Shown here in pieces: positions 26,723 through 35,713 of a stretch of 64,000 bases of DNA. Both the position numbers and the translations under genes were made by a program. The stretch spans positions 1,612,001 through 1,676,000 of the forward strand of contig CAVPGR010000004.1 in the NCBI GenBank assembly GCA_963704035.1, given 5' to 3'. Every line of letters starts with the position of its first letter. The stretch's first letter is position 1. Origin of the DNA: JAOSJL01 sp963704035. GTDB lineage: Bacteria > Actinomycetota > Acidimicrobiia > IMCC26256 > JAOSJL01. The notes beneath the pieces are model-generated. The model saw only the letters and a program-made list of their open reading frames with translations, was not told the origin of the DNA and searched no databases.

Positions 26723-28170
26723 GCGTCGAACCCGTCATCGGCCTCGAGGTCCACGCCGAGCTGGCGACGGCCACCAAGCTCTTCTGCGGCTGCCCCAACG
26801 AGTTCGGCGCCGAGGCCAACACCAACGTGTGCCCGGTGTGCCTCGGCCTCCCCGGATCACTGCCTGTCCTCAACGAGAAGGTCGTCGAGTACGCGCTGCG
26901 GGTGGGTGAAGCGATGCACTTCACCGTGCCCGAAGAGTCGATCTTTGCGAGGAAGAACTACTTCTATCCCGACATGCCCAAGGACTTCCAGATCAGTCAG
27001 TACGAGGACCCGATCTGTGTCGACGGCTACCTGGACGTCGACGGAGCCCGCATCGGGGTGGAGCGCGCCCACATCGAGGAAGACACCGGCAAGACGACCC
27101 ACGTCGGGGGAGGAGGGCGGATCCACGACGCCCGCCATTCGCTCGTCGACTACAACCGGGCCGGCGTACCGCTACTCGAGATCGTCAGCCGCCCCGACAT
27201 CCGCAGTGCGGAGCAGGCACGTGGGTACGCCGAGCAACTCCGCGCGGTGCTCACGGCGATCGGTGTCTCCGACGTGAAGATGGAGGAAGGGTCGATGCGC
27301 ATCGATGCCAACGTCTCGGTGCGTCCCCAGGGATCGTCGGAACTGGGCACCAAGGTCGAGGTCAAGAACATGAACTCGCTGCGCTCGCTCACGCGGGCGA
27401 TCGACTTCGAGATCCAGCGCCAATCCGACGCGTGGGAACGGGGGGAACGCATCGTCCAGGAAACGCGCCACTGGGACGAAGACGACGGCCGCACGCACGG
27501 GATGCGTTCCAAAGAGGAAGCGTTCGACTATCGCTACTTCCCGGAGCCCGACCTCGTTCCGGTGTCACCCGACGCGGGGATGCGCGACGCGGTGCGCGAG
27601 TCCATGCCCGAATTGCCGGCGGCACGACACCGACGGCTCGTGGACGACTGGGGTATTGCCGATCACGACGCGCAGGTTCTGGTGGGCAACCCCGCGTTGG
27701 CCGACTACGCCGAGCGTGCGGTCGCTGCACTCGAAGGCGGCTCCGCTCGCGATGTCGTCAACTGGTCGACGGGCGATGTGCTCGCGCACCTGAACGAGAC
27801 GGGCCTCTCCGCCGAGGTGCTGCCCCTCGCCCCCGACGGGCTGGCGGAACTCGTCGGACTCGTCGCCGACGGCACGCTCTCGCGCAATCTGGCCCAGGAC
27901 GTGCTCGCCGAGGCCCTCACCGACGGCAAGCGGCCCGAACAGATCGTGGCGGACCGTTCCCTCGCCCAGGTGAGCGACGAGGATGAGCTGGTGACCGTTC
28001 TCGACGCATTGATCACGGAGAATCCCGACGAGGTCTCCCGCTACCGGGAGGGTGACGACAAAACCCGCAAGAAGCTCCGGGGATTCTTCATGGGCCAGGC
28101 GATGAAGGCGACCAAGGGTCAGGGCAACCCCCAACTGCTGAACAGGCTGCTGGACGAACGGCTTTCCTAA
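26719..28170 (+). CDS. gatB: Asp/Glu-tRNA amidotransferase subunit B
   Basis: Binds misacylated tRNA, activates the Glu or Asp side chain with ATP and transfers ammonia. Signatures include VIGLEVHAEL, zinc-site cysteines in CGCPNEF and CPVCLGLPG, and RKNYFYPDMPKDFQISQYE. The middle contains VEVKNMNSLRSL, and the C-terminus is a YqeY-type tail domain (KKLRGFFMGQAMKATKGQGNP). 483 residues from the GTG at 26719, which overlaps gatA by GTGA. The stop overlaps the end of the convergent LLM oxidoreductase. Confidence 0.96.
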   Translation: MSVEPVIGLEVHAELATATKLFCGCPNEFGAEANTNVCPVCLGLPGSLPVLNEKVVEYALRVGEAMHFTVPEESIFARKNYFYPDMPKDFQISQYEDPICVDGYLDVDGARIGVERAHIEEDTGKTTHVGGGGRIHDARHSLVDYNRAGVPLLEIVSRPDIRSAEQARGYAEQLRAVLTAIGVSDVKMEEGSMRIDANVSVRPQGSSELGTKVEVKNMNSLRSLTRAIDFEIQRQSDAWERGERIVQETRHWDEDDGRTHGMRSKEEAFDYRYFPEPDLVPVSPDAGMRDAVRESMPELPAARHRRLVDDWGIADHDAQVLVGNPALADYAERAVAALEGGSARDVVNWSTGDVLAHLNETGLSAEVLPLAPDGLAELVGLVADGTLSRNLAQDVLAEALTDGKRPEQIVADRSLAQVSDEDELVTVLDALITENPDEVSRYREGDDKTRKKLRGFFMGQAMKATKGQGNPQLLNRLLDERLS

Positions 28171-29185
28171 CTCCCTCGCTTCTGGAAGTCCTCGAGGATC
28201 GCGCGCCACCGTTCGTCATGGCGACACCTCCGGGGGCGTGGAGCGCGATCCGGTCGATGATGTCGCCGTACCGCCCGCAGATGAGGGCCGGGAGATCTTC
28301 GGGTGCGCCGATCACCGCCACGGTCTCGAGTATTTCGTCGTCGATCAGGTCGCCCATCTCCGCCCAGAGGCCCTGCTTCGACATGGCGTTGAGCTCGGTC
28401 TGGAGCTCACCCCACCCGTGGGCCTCGAGCACCGGGCGGTAGGCCGGCGTCGAGCCGTAGAACGCCATCTGCTGGCGGGCACCGACAGCGGAAGCCGCAC
28501 GCTGCTCTTCGGTGTCACCCGACACGACGAACAACGGCCAGGAGATCTCGAAGTCGTCCCGGCTGCGGCCACCCCGCGCGAAACCCTCTTCCAGTGCAGG
28601 CATCGTGTGGTCCCGTAGGAAGCGCTCGGTGGTGAACGGGTGCACGAGAAACGTGTCGGCCACTTCCCCGGCGACCCGGGTCATGGCGGGTCCGACGCCC
28701 GCCACGGCGATCCGCGGGAGACCGAACGGGTTCGGGCCGGGGTTGAAGAACGGCGTCATGAGCGTGTGCGTGTAGAACTCGCCCTCGAAATCGAGATCGG
28801 CTCCTTCTTGCCAGCAGTCCCAGATCGCACGCACGGCGAGCACCATCTCCCGCATCCTTGCCGCCGGCTTCGACCAGGGCATCGAGAACCGCTTCTGGAT
28901 GTGGGGACGGATCTGTGATCCCAGACCGAGCACGAATCGTCCCTGGGATGTGCTCTGGAGGTCGTAGCCGATATTGGCGAGAAGCATGGGGTTGCGGGCG
29001 AACGCCACGGCGATGGCGGTCGAAAGCTCGATCCGTTCGGTGTACTCGGCGGCGAGCACGAGCGGAAAGAACGGATCATGGGGTCCTTCGAAGGTGAACA
29101 GACCGTCGTAGCCGAGCGCCTCCGTCGAGCGTGCCTTGTCGGGGACGTCACCGAGTCCCTCCACCAGCGCGGAATCGACTTTCAT
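28167..29185 (-). CDS. LLM-class F420-dependent oxidoreductase (C-terminal frameshift)
   Basis: Luciferase-like TIM-barrel enzyme of the F420/FMN superfamily, expected to use reduced F420 on an unknown substrate. Family features: KARSTEALGYDGLFTFEGPH at the N-terminus, ELSTAIAVAFARNPM, GRFVLGLGSQI and PRIAVAGVGPAMTRVAGEVA. The open frame runs past the expected end into unrelated sequence. In another frame, from about 28217, a family-like terminus appears (DERWRAILEDFQKRG) and stops at 28167, overlapping the gatB stop. This needs one lost base or two extra ones. Rejoined length is about 338 residues. Confidence 0.82.
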
Positions 29186-29281
29186 CTGACCGTTCCTCCC
29201 GTTTGATGCGTCCGACAGGTCCGCATAGCGCGCGCCACGGACGCATCATGGTCTTCGGTGAGGCCCGGATACCCTGACCCC

Positions 29282-31009
29282 ATGGCAGACGACCAGCGTA
29301 GCGAGGGCGACCGGGGCGATCGGCCGGACCGCCCTCACGGCGTCAAGATCCACAGCTTCGAGGTCACCGACGGCATGGAGCGCGCTCCTGCCCGGGCGAT
29401 GCTCCGGGCGATCGGAATGACCGACGAGGATTTCCCGAAGGCACAGATAGCGGTGGCATCGTCCTGGAACGAGGTGACGCCGTGCAACCTCCCGCTGGAC
29501 CGGTTGGCCAAGCGGGCGAAGGACGGGATCCGCGCCGCGGGCGCCTTCCCGATCGAGTTCGTCACGATCGCGGTTTCCGACGGCATCGCGATGGGACACG
29601 AGGGAATGCGTGGCTCGCTCGTCAGTCGTGAGCTGATCGCTGACTCGGTCGAGTGCATGATGCACGCGGAGCGCTTCGACGCTCTTGTCACATTCGCCGG
29701 GTGCGACAAGAGCCTCCCCGGAATGCTCATGGCCGCCGCTCGGTGCAACGTTCCTTCCACGTTCCTCTACGGAGGCTCGATCCTGCCGGGACACCTGCGC
29801 GACGAGACGCTCGACATCGTGAGTGTCTTCGAGGCCGTGGGCTCGTGTGCCGCAGGAACGATGTCCGGCGATGAGCTCGACGAGATCGAGCGCCGTGCGT
29901 GTCCGACCGAGGGTTCGTGCGCCGGGATGTTCACGGCCAACACGATGGCCTCGATAGCCGAAGCGCTCGGGATGAGCCTTCCCGGTTCGGCCACTGCGCC
30001 GGCGGTCGATCGTCGGCGCGACGACGCCGCGTTCGCCAGCGGTGAGGCCGTGGTCCGGCTGCTCGAGGAAGACATTCGGCCCCGCGCGATCCTCACGCGG
30101 GAAGCCTTCGAGAACGCGATCGCGGTCACGATGGCGCTGGGCGGCTCGACCAACGCCGTGCTCCACCTGCTGGCCATCGCGCGCGAAGCACGTGTCGAGC
30201 TCGACCTCGACGACTTCAACCGGATCGGCTCGCGAGTGCCGCACATCGCCGACACGAAACCGCACGGGCAGTACCACATGACCGACATCGACCGCGTGGG
30301 CGGGATCCCGGTCGTGATGCGCGAGCTTCTCGACGCGGGACTGCTCCACGGCGACGCTCTGACCGTCACCGGTCGCACGGTGGCCGAGAATCTCGAGGCG
30401 GACGCGCCGCCGGAACCCGATGGCGAGGTTCTCCATCGGCTCACCGAGCCGATCCACGCCATGGGAGGTATCTCGGTGCTGCATGGGTCGCTCGCCCCCG
30501 AGGGTGCTGTGGTGAAGGTCGCCGGGATCGACGAACTGCGTTTCGAGGGAACGGCGAAAGTCTTCGACGGTGAGGATCTCGCTATGGAGGCGATCCTCGC
30601 CGGACGTATCGAGGCGGGCGACGTCGTCGTGATCCGCTACGAGGGACCGAAGGGCGGGCCCGGTATGCGCGAGATGCTCGCCGTCACCGGAGCGATGAAG
30701 GGTGCGGGGCGCGGATCCGATGCGGCTCTGATCACCGACGGTCGATTCTCGGGGGGAACCCACGGGTACTGCGTCGGTCACGTGGCGCCCGAAGCGGTCG
30801 AGGGAGGCCCGATAGCTCTCGTCGCCGACGGAGACCGGATTCTCATCGACGCCGAGGAGCACACGATCGAGTTGGTGGTCGAACCGGAGGAGCTCGAGCG
30901 GCGACGTGCCGACTGGAAACGCCCCGACCCGCGCTACACCTCGGGTTTTCTGGCCAAGTACGCCAAGCTCGCGTCAGGTGCTCAGGACGGCGCCATCACC
31001 ACGCCCTGA
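29282..31009 (+). CDS. ilvD: Dihydroxy-acid dehydratase
   Basis: Fe-S dehydratase forming 2-keto-isovalerate and 2-keto-3-methylvalerate in valine and isoleucine synthesis. Cluster cysteines are visible in VTPCNLPLD, FAGCDKSLPGM and CPTEGSCAGMFTANTM. The tail has TDGRFSGGTHGYCVGHVAPE, the substrate-site signature. 575 residues from the ATG at 29282; an in-frame ATG at 29258 is possible, and neither has a strong ribosome-binding site. Its end overlaps the GGDEF gene on the other strand by 36 bp. ilvBNC lies 3 kb downstream, separated by that GGDEF pair. Confidence 0.95.
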   Translation: MADDQRSEGDRGDRPDRPHGVKIHSFEVTDGMERAPARAMLRAIGMTDEDFPKAQIAVASSWNEVTPCNLPLDRLAKRAKDGIRAAGAFPIEFVTIAVSDGIAMGHEGMRGSLVSRELIADSVECMMHAERFDALVTFAGCDKSLPGMLMAAARCNVPSTFLYGGSILPGHLRDETLDIVSVFEAVGSCAAGTMSGDELDEIERRACPTEGSCAGMFTANTMASIAEALGMSLPGSATAPAVDRRRDDAAFASGEAVVRLLEEDIRPRAILTREAFENAIAVTMALGGSTNAVLHLLAIAREARVELDLDDFNRIGSRVPHIADTKPHGQYHMTDIDRVGGIPVVMRELLDAGLLHGDALTVTGRTVAENLEADAPPEPDGEVLHRLTEPIHAMGGISVLHGSLAPEGAVVKVAGIDELRFEGTAKVFDGEDLAMEAILAGRIEAGDVVVIRYEGPKGGPGMREMLAVTGAMKGAGRGSDAALITDGRFSGGTHGYCVGHVAPEAVEGGPIALVADGDRILIDAEEHTIELVVEPEELERRRADWKRPDPRYTSGFLAKYAKLASGAQDGAITTP

Positions 31010-32287
31010 GTCCGCGACTTCTGTTTCGGCGATCGCCGTGTCTTCGACCTCCAGCCCTGCGATCGGAGCGGCGACGACACGGTTACGACCCGCGTCCTTT
31101 GCCTCGTAGAGCGCGGTGTCCGCGCGTCGTGCCAGATCCGCCAGGTCCTCATCGGGTCCCTGTTCGGCGAGCCCGATGCTGACGGTGAAGCGCGGCACGC
31201 TTCCCCGGTGGAGCGCAAGAGCGAGGTGCTCCCGCAGCCGCTCCATCGTCCGCGTCGCCTCGTCGAGAGTGCTCTCGGCCAGCACGATCGCAAACTCCTC
31301 CCCGCCGTAGCGGCACACGAGATCGACCGGTCGCACGCTGCGTCGCAGCACGTTCGCGAACAGGCGCAGTGCCCGGTCGCCGGCTTCGTGGCCGTGTGTG
31401 TCGTTGAGTCTCTTGAAATGGTCCAGGTCCGCCATGGCGAAGACGAACGGCGTCCCTTGGTTCCTGAGGACCCGGATCCTGCTCTCGAGACTCCGTCGGT
31501 TCAGAAGCCCCGTGAGACCGTCGGTGGAGGCCTCGAGCTGCGTCTCGGCCATGACCCGCAGCATTCCCAGTCGCTGGCCTACGTGGAGTGCCAGCGTTTC
31601 GAGATCCTCCGTGACGCGATCGTCGATCGACGAACCCGGTTCGCCGGTCACGTGGACCACTCCCACGGTCTGGCCCATGATCGACAGGGGAACACACGTC
31701 GCCGAGCAGCGACCCTGTGGCCGGTCCGCGAGCCGGGGACACGCGTCGATGGAATCACTGTCGGAGAACGTGAGGGTCCGGGAGTTCCGCGCCGCGGGGC
31801 ACCGGTCGGGTGACTCGACGGAGCACATCGGGGGTTCCCCGTCCACCGAGTACACCGCCACTCGCCGTAGGTCCTCTGTGCCCTTGTCGGCCGCGAGGAC
31901 CTCCGCCCGGGTGTCGGGAGCGGCGGTTCTCAGCGCGCGTTCCGTCAATTCGAGAGCGTCCTCTTCCGTCTCGGTCATTTCGAGAGCGATTCCCAGGTTC
32001 GTCTCGAATTCGCGCCGAGATGCTCCGATTCGGTAGCGCCTCTCCTCGCGGGCGGCCCGGCGCCGACGCTCGATCATCCGAACCTCGTACGGGCGGACGA
32101 TCACCACGCCGGCGATGGTCACTCCGATGACGGAGCCGGTGACGCCGACGAGCAGCGCCCGCGCGATTCCCTCTGGTCCTCCGACGGCTTCGTTGATCAC
32201 CAGCACGGAGACGAATGACCCGACGAAGATCGCGACGGCAGGGATGTACTGGCGAACGATCGAGGCATAGGGGCTCTCGCGGCTCAC
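30974..32287 (-). CDS. Membrane diguanylate cyclase with cysteine-rich GAF-like sensor
   Basis: Makes cyclic di-GMP. Two N-terminal membrane helices (IPAVAIFVGSFVSVLVI and LLVGVTGSVIGVTIAGVVIV) lead through a coiled Arg-rich linker to a GAF-like domain and a GGDEF domain. The catalytic core is intact: DGLTGLLNRRSLE, the metal Asp in MADLDHFKRLND and the loop RYGGEEF. An inhibitory I-site RPVD sits five residues before GGEEF. The sensor contains four cysteines spaced C-x7-C-x19-C-x14-C, exactly repeated in the neighbour upstream. Its GTG overlaps that neighbour's stop (GTGA), so they are co-translated. Confidence 0.9.
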   Translation of the reverse strand: MSRESPYASIVRQYIPAVAIFVGSFVSVLVINEAVGGPEGIARALLVGVTGSVIGVTIAGVVIVRPYEVRMIERRRRAAREERRYRIGASRREFETNLGIALEMTETEEDALELTERALRTAAPDTRAEVLAADKGTEDLRRVAVYSVDGEPPMCSVESPDRCPAARNSRTLTFSDSDSIDACPRLADRPQGRCSATCVPLSIMGQTVGVVHVTGEPGSSIDDRVTEDLETLALHVGQRLGMLRVMAETQLEASTDGLTGLLNRRSLESRIRVLRNQGTPFVFAMADLDHFKRLNDTHGHEAGDRALRLFANVLRRSVRPVDLVCRYGGEEFAIVLAESTLDEATRTMERLREHLALALHRGSVPRFTVSIGLAEQGPDEDLADLARRADTALYEAKDAGRNRVVAAPIAGLEVEDTAIAETEVADSGRGDGAVLST

Positions 32288-33663
32288 GGGACCCCTTCGG
32301 CTTCGCTCGTTTCGTCGACCGCCCCGGTCTCGGAGAGTTCCGGAAGCACCGTGCCGGCGACGACTCTGTTGTGGCCCGACTCGTGCGCGGTCGTCAGCGC
32401 AGCCTCGGCCCGCGCCATGAGATCGGCTACGTCCAGGGCGTCGGCCGAGGTGACGACGCCGCAGCTCATCGTGACGTGGGGACCTTCGCCATCGTTGAAG
32501 CCGACGCTCACCCGCTCCCGAATACGTTCGAACACGGCGACCGTCTCTCCGACGTCGGCGTCGGGGAGAGCGATGACGAACTCCTCGCCGTTGCGACGAC
32601 CGAGCAGGTCGTCGGGCCGGAGCTCCGCCCGGAGGATTCCGGCGAAGGCTCGCAAGACGCGATCGGCGGCCTCGGTGCCGCGGTCGCGGTGCAGATCCTC
32701 GAAGCTGTCGATTCCGCAGAGTGCCAGTGCGAATCCGTGCCGCGCGGCGTAGAGAGCCCGCAGCCGGTCGTCCATGCTCCGGCGGTTGAGGAGCCCGGTC
32801 AGCTCGTCGGTGGTGGCCTGGAGGCTCGTTTCCTCCATGACGCGGAGCAGCCCGAGGCGACTCCCAGCCTGGTTGGCGAGGACCTGGAGGCGTTCCACGA
32901 CATCGGAGTCGACCTCCGAACCCGCCGGTCCTGTCGAGTGGAGGACTCCGACCGAGCGACCCATGATGGACACGGGGACGCAGCAGGCAGAGACGTCACC
33001 TTCGGGCCGCCCCCTCAGATGGGGGCACGAGGCGAGGTCGTCGCCACTCGGGAACGACACGGGTTGCGAGCGTCGCGCCGCCACGCAGCCGCTCGGTGAC
33101 TGGACGGGGCACGTCGCGCTCCGGCCGTTCGGGGCCGCGTGGATGACGCGCTCGAGGTGGGCATGGCTGTTGTCGGCGAGCAGGAGCTCGCTGGGCCTGT
33201 CGGGGAGCATCAGCTCCATCGCGCGGCGAATGACCCGAACCGCGTCGGCCTGGGTATCGGCCATCTCGAAGCCCCGCGACAGGCGTGCTTCGAGTTCGCG
33301 CTGCTCGGCGGCGCGGCGCATCTCGCGCTCACGGGCGAGTGTCCGCGCCCGCAGGCTGATGGCCCGATGCAGGACGACACGGTGTTCCAGGACGACTGAC
33401 ACCGGGACCACGATCGCCACGAGGAACGCCGCGGTGATGAGAGCCGTTCCCGCGCCCGCCTCGACGTTTGGAAACAACTGATGCGCGAGGAGCCCGGCGA
33501 CCACACAGACGGTGCCCATCAGAACGACCGAGAGCGCGAGAGCACGGTGGAACATCGAGACGACGACGGCGCGTGCAGCCACCTCGTCCTGAGCCGCCTC
33601 GTCCTGAGCCGTCGCGGCGACATCGGGATCGCGCGCGGCTCGGTTCGTGCCGGTGTCGGACAC
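32284..33663 (-). CDS. Membrane GGDEF protein with degenerate active site and the same Cys-rich sensor
   Basis: Sister of the following gene: two membrane helices (ALALSVVLMGTVCVVAGLLA and ALITAAFLVAIVVPVSVVL), a GAF-like domain with cysteines spaced C-x7-C-x19-C-x14-C, and a GGDEF domain. The catalytic parts are altered: the metal-binding segment reads CGIDSFEDL instead of xDLDHFK, and the loop reads RRNGEEF instead of GGEEF. The I-site RPDD is kept, so it may bind c-di-GMP rather than make it. The GTG at 33663 is preceded by CGGAGGAACG, far better than upstream starts. The N-terminus contains a tandem AQDEA repeat from a 15-bp duplication. Confidence 0.85.
   Translation of the reverse strand: MSDTGTNRAARDPDVAATAQDEAAQDEVAARAVVVSMFHRALALSVVLMGTVCVVAGLLAHQLFPNVEAGAGTALITAAFLVAIVVPVSVVLEHRVVLHRAISLRARTLAREREMRRAAEQRELEARLSRGFEMADTQADAVRVIRRAMELMLPDRPSELLLADNSHAHLERVIHAAPNGRSATCPVQSPSGCVAARRSQPVSFPSGDDLASCPHLRGRPEGDVSACCVPVSIMGRSVGVLHSTGPAGSEVDSDVVERLQVLANQAGSRLGLLRVMEETSLQATTDELTGLLNRRSMDDRLRALYAARHGFALALCGIDSFEDLHRDRGTEAADRVLRAFAGILRAELRPDDLLGRRNGEEFVIALPDADVGETVAVFERIRERVSVGFNDGEGPHVTMSCGVVTSADALDVADLMARAEAALTTAHESGHNRVVAGTVLPELSETGAVDETSEAEGVP
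33582..33611 (+). repeat. 15-bp perfect tandem duplication
   Basis: CCTCGTCCTGAGCCG occurs twice head to tail (33582-33596, 33597-33611). It lies in the 5' part of the degenerate GGDEF gene and duplicates five residues in frame, giving AQDEAAQDEV. Confidence 0.85.
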
Positions 33664-33689
33664 CGTTCCTCCGATCGCTGGCGCTGTGG

Positions 33690-33711
33690 GTTCTGATCGG
33701 GTTCTGATCGG
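33690..33711 (+). repeat. 11-bp perfect tandem duplication in the ilvB upstream region
   Basis: GTTCTGATCGG is repeated directly (33690-33700, 33701-33711), about 27 bp upstream of the candidate ilvB promoter and in the divergent control region shared with the GGDEF pair. It could be a tandem regulator site or slippage. Confidence 0.7.
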
Positions 33712-33737
33712 CCGTATCGCCCCGGATCTGAATGGAC

Positions 33738-33766
33738 TTGCGGCACAACGCCGAATCGTGAAGAAT
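33738..33766 (+). promoter_or_regulatory. Candidate ilvB promoter
   Basis: TTGCGG (33738-33743) and AAGAAT (33761-33766) are separated by 17 bp. A start near 33773 would give a leader of about 220 bases containing a short open frame and two hairpins before ilvB. Confidence 0.45.
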
Positions 33767-33775
33767 GAAGGCTCC

Positions 33776-33859
33776 ATGGACCGAACACGCCCTGCCTTCT
33801 TCAGCGCACCGACCTTCAGCGCACCGACTGGAGTGCACCGACCACAGCGCTTCTCGTAG
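33776..33859 (+). CDS. Possible leader peptide of the ilvBNC operon
   Basis: A 27-codon frame, MDRTRPAFFSAPTFSAPTGV then HRPQRFS, ends six bases before the first leader hairpin, the position expected for an attenuation peptide. It has one Val and no Ile or Leu, so it does not look like a classic branched-chain amino acid sensor. It contains an in-frame duplication (FSAPT twice) from a 15-bp tandem repeat. No ribosome-binding site is clear; if transcription starts near 33773 it would be read nearly leaderless. Low confidence as a coding sequence. Confidence 0.3.
   Translation: MDRTRPAFFSAPTFSAPTGVHRPQRFS
33799..33828 (+). repeat. 15-bp perfect tandem duplication in the ilvB leader
   Basis: CTTCAGCGCACCGAC occurs twice directly (33799-33813, 33814-33828). 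It is the third head-to-tail microduplication within 250 bp. Confidence 0.85.
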
Positions 33860-33865
33860 TTCCGT

Positions 33866-33928
33866 AGCGTACGGGCGCCCCGACGCGTCCGTACGCTGAT
33901 CCACCCCTCGCTCCGGCGGGGGGTTTTT
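33866..33928 (+). terminator. Two-hairpin attenuator in the ilvB leader
   Basis: First hairpin: AGCGTACGG (33866-33874) pairs perfectly with CCGTACGCT (33889-33897) across a 14-base loop. Second hairpin: CCCCTCGC (33904-33911) pairs with GCGGGGGG (33916-33923) through one T-G wobble and a TCCG loop, followed at once by TTTTT (33924-33928), a textbook intrinsic terminator. It stands 63 bases before the ilvB start, so full termination would silence the operon. Regulated read-through is the likely role; alternatively it only trims transcription entering from upstream. Confidence 0.75.
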
Positions 33929-33991
33929 CGTTCCCGATTCCGTCACCACGACCACCGATGTCGATCTCTGAACAAGGACAAGGAAGCCGAC

Positions 33992-35713
33992 ATGCAACTC
34001 ACCGGAGCCCAGGCTCTCATCAGAAGCCTCGAAATGATGGACGTCGAGGTCATGTTCGGTATTCCCGGCGGGGCGATCCTGCCGGTGTACGACCCGCTGA
34101 TCGAGTCGTCGATCCGCCACGTGCTCGTGCGCCATGAGCAGGGAGCCGGCCACATGGCCGAGGGCTACGCCCAGGCGACGGGCCGCCCGGGCGTGGCCAT
34201 GGTGACGAGCGGCCCCGCCGCCACGAACATCGTGACGCCACTCGCGAACGCCATGCTCGATTCCGTCCCCCTCGTCGTGGTGACGGGTCAGGTGGCGAGC
34301 TCCGCGATCGGTTCCGACGCGTTTCAGGAGTGTGACACAACCGGCATCACGATGCCGGTGACGAAGCACAACTGGTTGATCACCGATGCTGCCGACATCC
34401 CGACCGTCGTGCGGGAGGCGTTCCACGTCGCCACGACCGGTCGACCTGGTCCGGTGCTCATCGACTTCCCGAAAGACATCAGCAATCAGATGATGGAGTG
34501 GTTCTGGCCCGACGGCGTCGACATGCCCGGATACCGACCGACCACCCGAGGTCACCCGCGAATGATCAAGGAGGCGGCGCGCCTCATCGTGGACGCGCAG
34601 CGGCCTGTCATCTACGCAGGTGGTGGGATCCTCAAGGCCCGCGCCGCCGAGGCTCTGCGCGAGCTCGCCGAGCTCACCGACATCCATGTCGTCACCACGC
34701 TGATGGCCCGCGGCGCGTTTCCCGACGATCACGACCTGGCGCTCGGAATGCCGGGCATGCACGGCAACTACACCGCGGTGACAGCGATCCAGAAGTGTGA
34801 TCTACTCCTGGCACTCGGGTCCCGTTTCGACGATCGCGTGACCGGAAAGGTCGATGCGTTCGCTCCCGACGCGAAGGTCGTCCACGTCGACATCGACCCC
34901 GCCGAGGTCGGCAAGGTGAGGCGTCCCGACGTGCCGATCGTCGGCGATGCCCGCCAGGTCATCGAGGGGATCGTGGCCGAGACGAAGAAGTTGTTGGTGA
35001 ACGAGTCTCTGCACGACCGATCCTCGTGGGATGCGCAGATCGACGGATGGAAGAGAGACTTTCCTCTTCGCTACGAGCAGGTGGAAGGTGGCCCCCTGAA
35101 GCCCCAGTACTGCCTCGAGCAGCTGCGTGACCAGGCGCCCGACGGCACGATCGTCGTGGCGGGAGTCGGCCAGCACCAGATGTGGACCAGTCAGTACTGG
35201 CAGTTCACGCAGCCCTACACCTTCGTGAACTCCGGGGGCCTGGGCACGATGGGCTTTGCGGTGCCGGCCGCGATCGGAGCTAAGGCGGGTATGCCCGAGC
35301 GCACGGTGTGGGCGGTTGACGGTGACGGTTGCTTCCAGATGACCGCCCAGGAGCTCGTGACCGCAGCTGCCGAACAGATTCCCGTCAAGATCGCGATCCT
35401 CAACAATGCCTATCTGGGCATGGTGCGCCAGTGGCAGGAGCTCTTCTACGAGGAGCGCTACAGCGAGGTGTACCTCTCGCCTGATCTGCCCGACTACGTG
35501 ATGTGGGCCGAGGCGATGGGATGTGTGGGCTTTCGCGTGGACAACGCGGCCGACGTCGCCCCGACGATCGAGAAGGCCAACGCGATCAACGACCGCCCGG
35601 TCGTCATCGACTTTCGTGTCGACTACACCGAGAAGGTGTATCCGATGGTTCCGGCCGGTGGATCGAACGACGACATCATTCTGGGACCGAGCGAAGGCGA
35701 GGGTGGCCACTGA
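33992..35713 (+). CDS. ilvB: Acetolactate synthase, catalytic subunit
   Basis: Thiamine-diphosphate enzyme that condenses pyruvate to acetolactate or 2-aceto-2-hydroxybutyrate. The catalytic Glu lies in VRHEQGAGHMAEGYA. The FAD-region signature LGMPGMHG is present, and the ThDP-Mg motif is GDGCFQMTAQEL with NNAYLGMVRQWQ. 573 residues, complete, with AAGGAAGCCGAC in front of the ATG. It overlaps ilvN by one base (TGATG). The leader upstream carries an attenuator-like terminator. Confidence 0.97.
   Translation: MQLTGAQALIRSLEMMDVEVMFGIPGGAILPVYDPLIESSIRHVLVRHEQGAGHMAEGYAQATGRPGVAMVTSGPAATNIVTPLANAMLDSVPLVVVTGQVASSAIGSDAFQECDTTGITMPVTKHNWLITDAADIPTVVREAFHVATTGRPGPVLIDFPKDISNQMMEWFWPDGVDMPGYRPTTRGHPRMIKEAARLIVDAQRPVIYAGGGILKARAAEALRELAELTDIHVVTTLMARGAFPDDHDLALGMPGMHGNYTAVTAIQKCDLLLALGSRFDDRVTGKVDAFAPDAKVVHVDIDPAEVGKVRRPDVPIVGDARQVIEGIVAETKKLLVNESLHDRSSWDAQIDGWKRDFPLRYEQVEGGPLKPQYCLEQLRDQAPDGTIVVAGVGQHQMWTSQYWQFTQPYTFVNSGGLGTMGFAVPAAIGAKAGMPERTVWAVDGDGCFQMTAQELVTAAAEQIPVKIAILNNAYLGMVRQWQELFYEERYSEVYLSPDLPDYVMWAEAMGCVGFRVDNAADVAPTIEKANAINDRPVVIDFRVDYTEKVYPMVPAGGSNDDIILGPSEGEGGH

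Noticed and set aside
29246..30862. A 538-codon open frame opposite ilvD
   Set aside because: Shadow of the ilvD codon pattern; no start signal or family resemblance.
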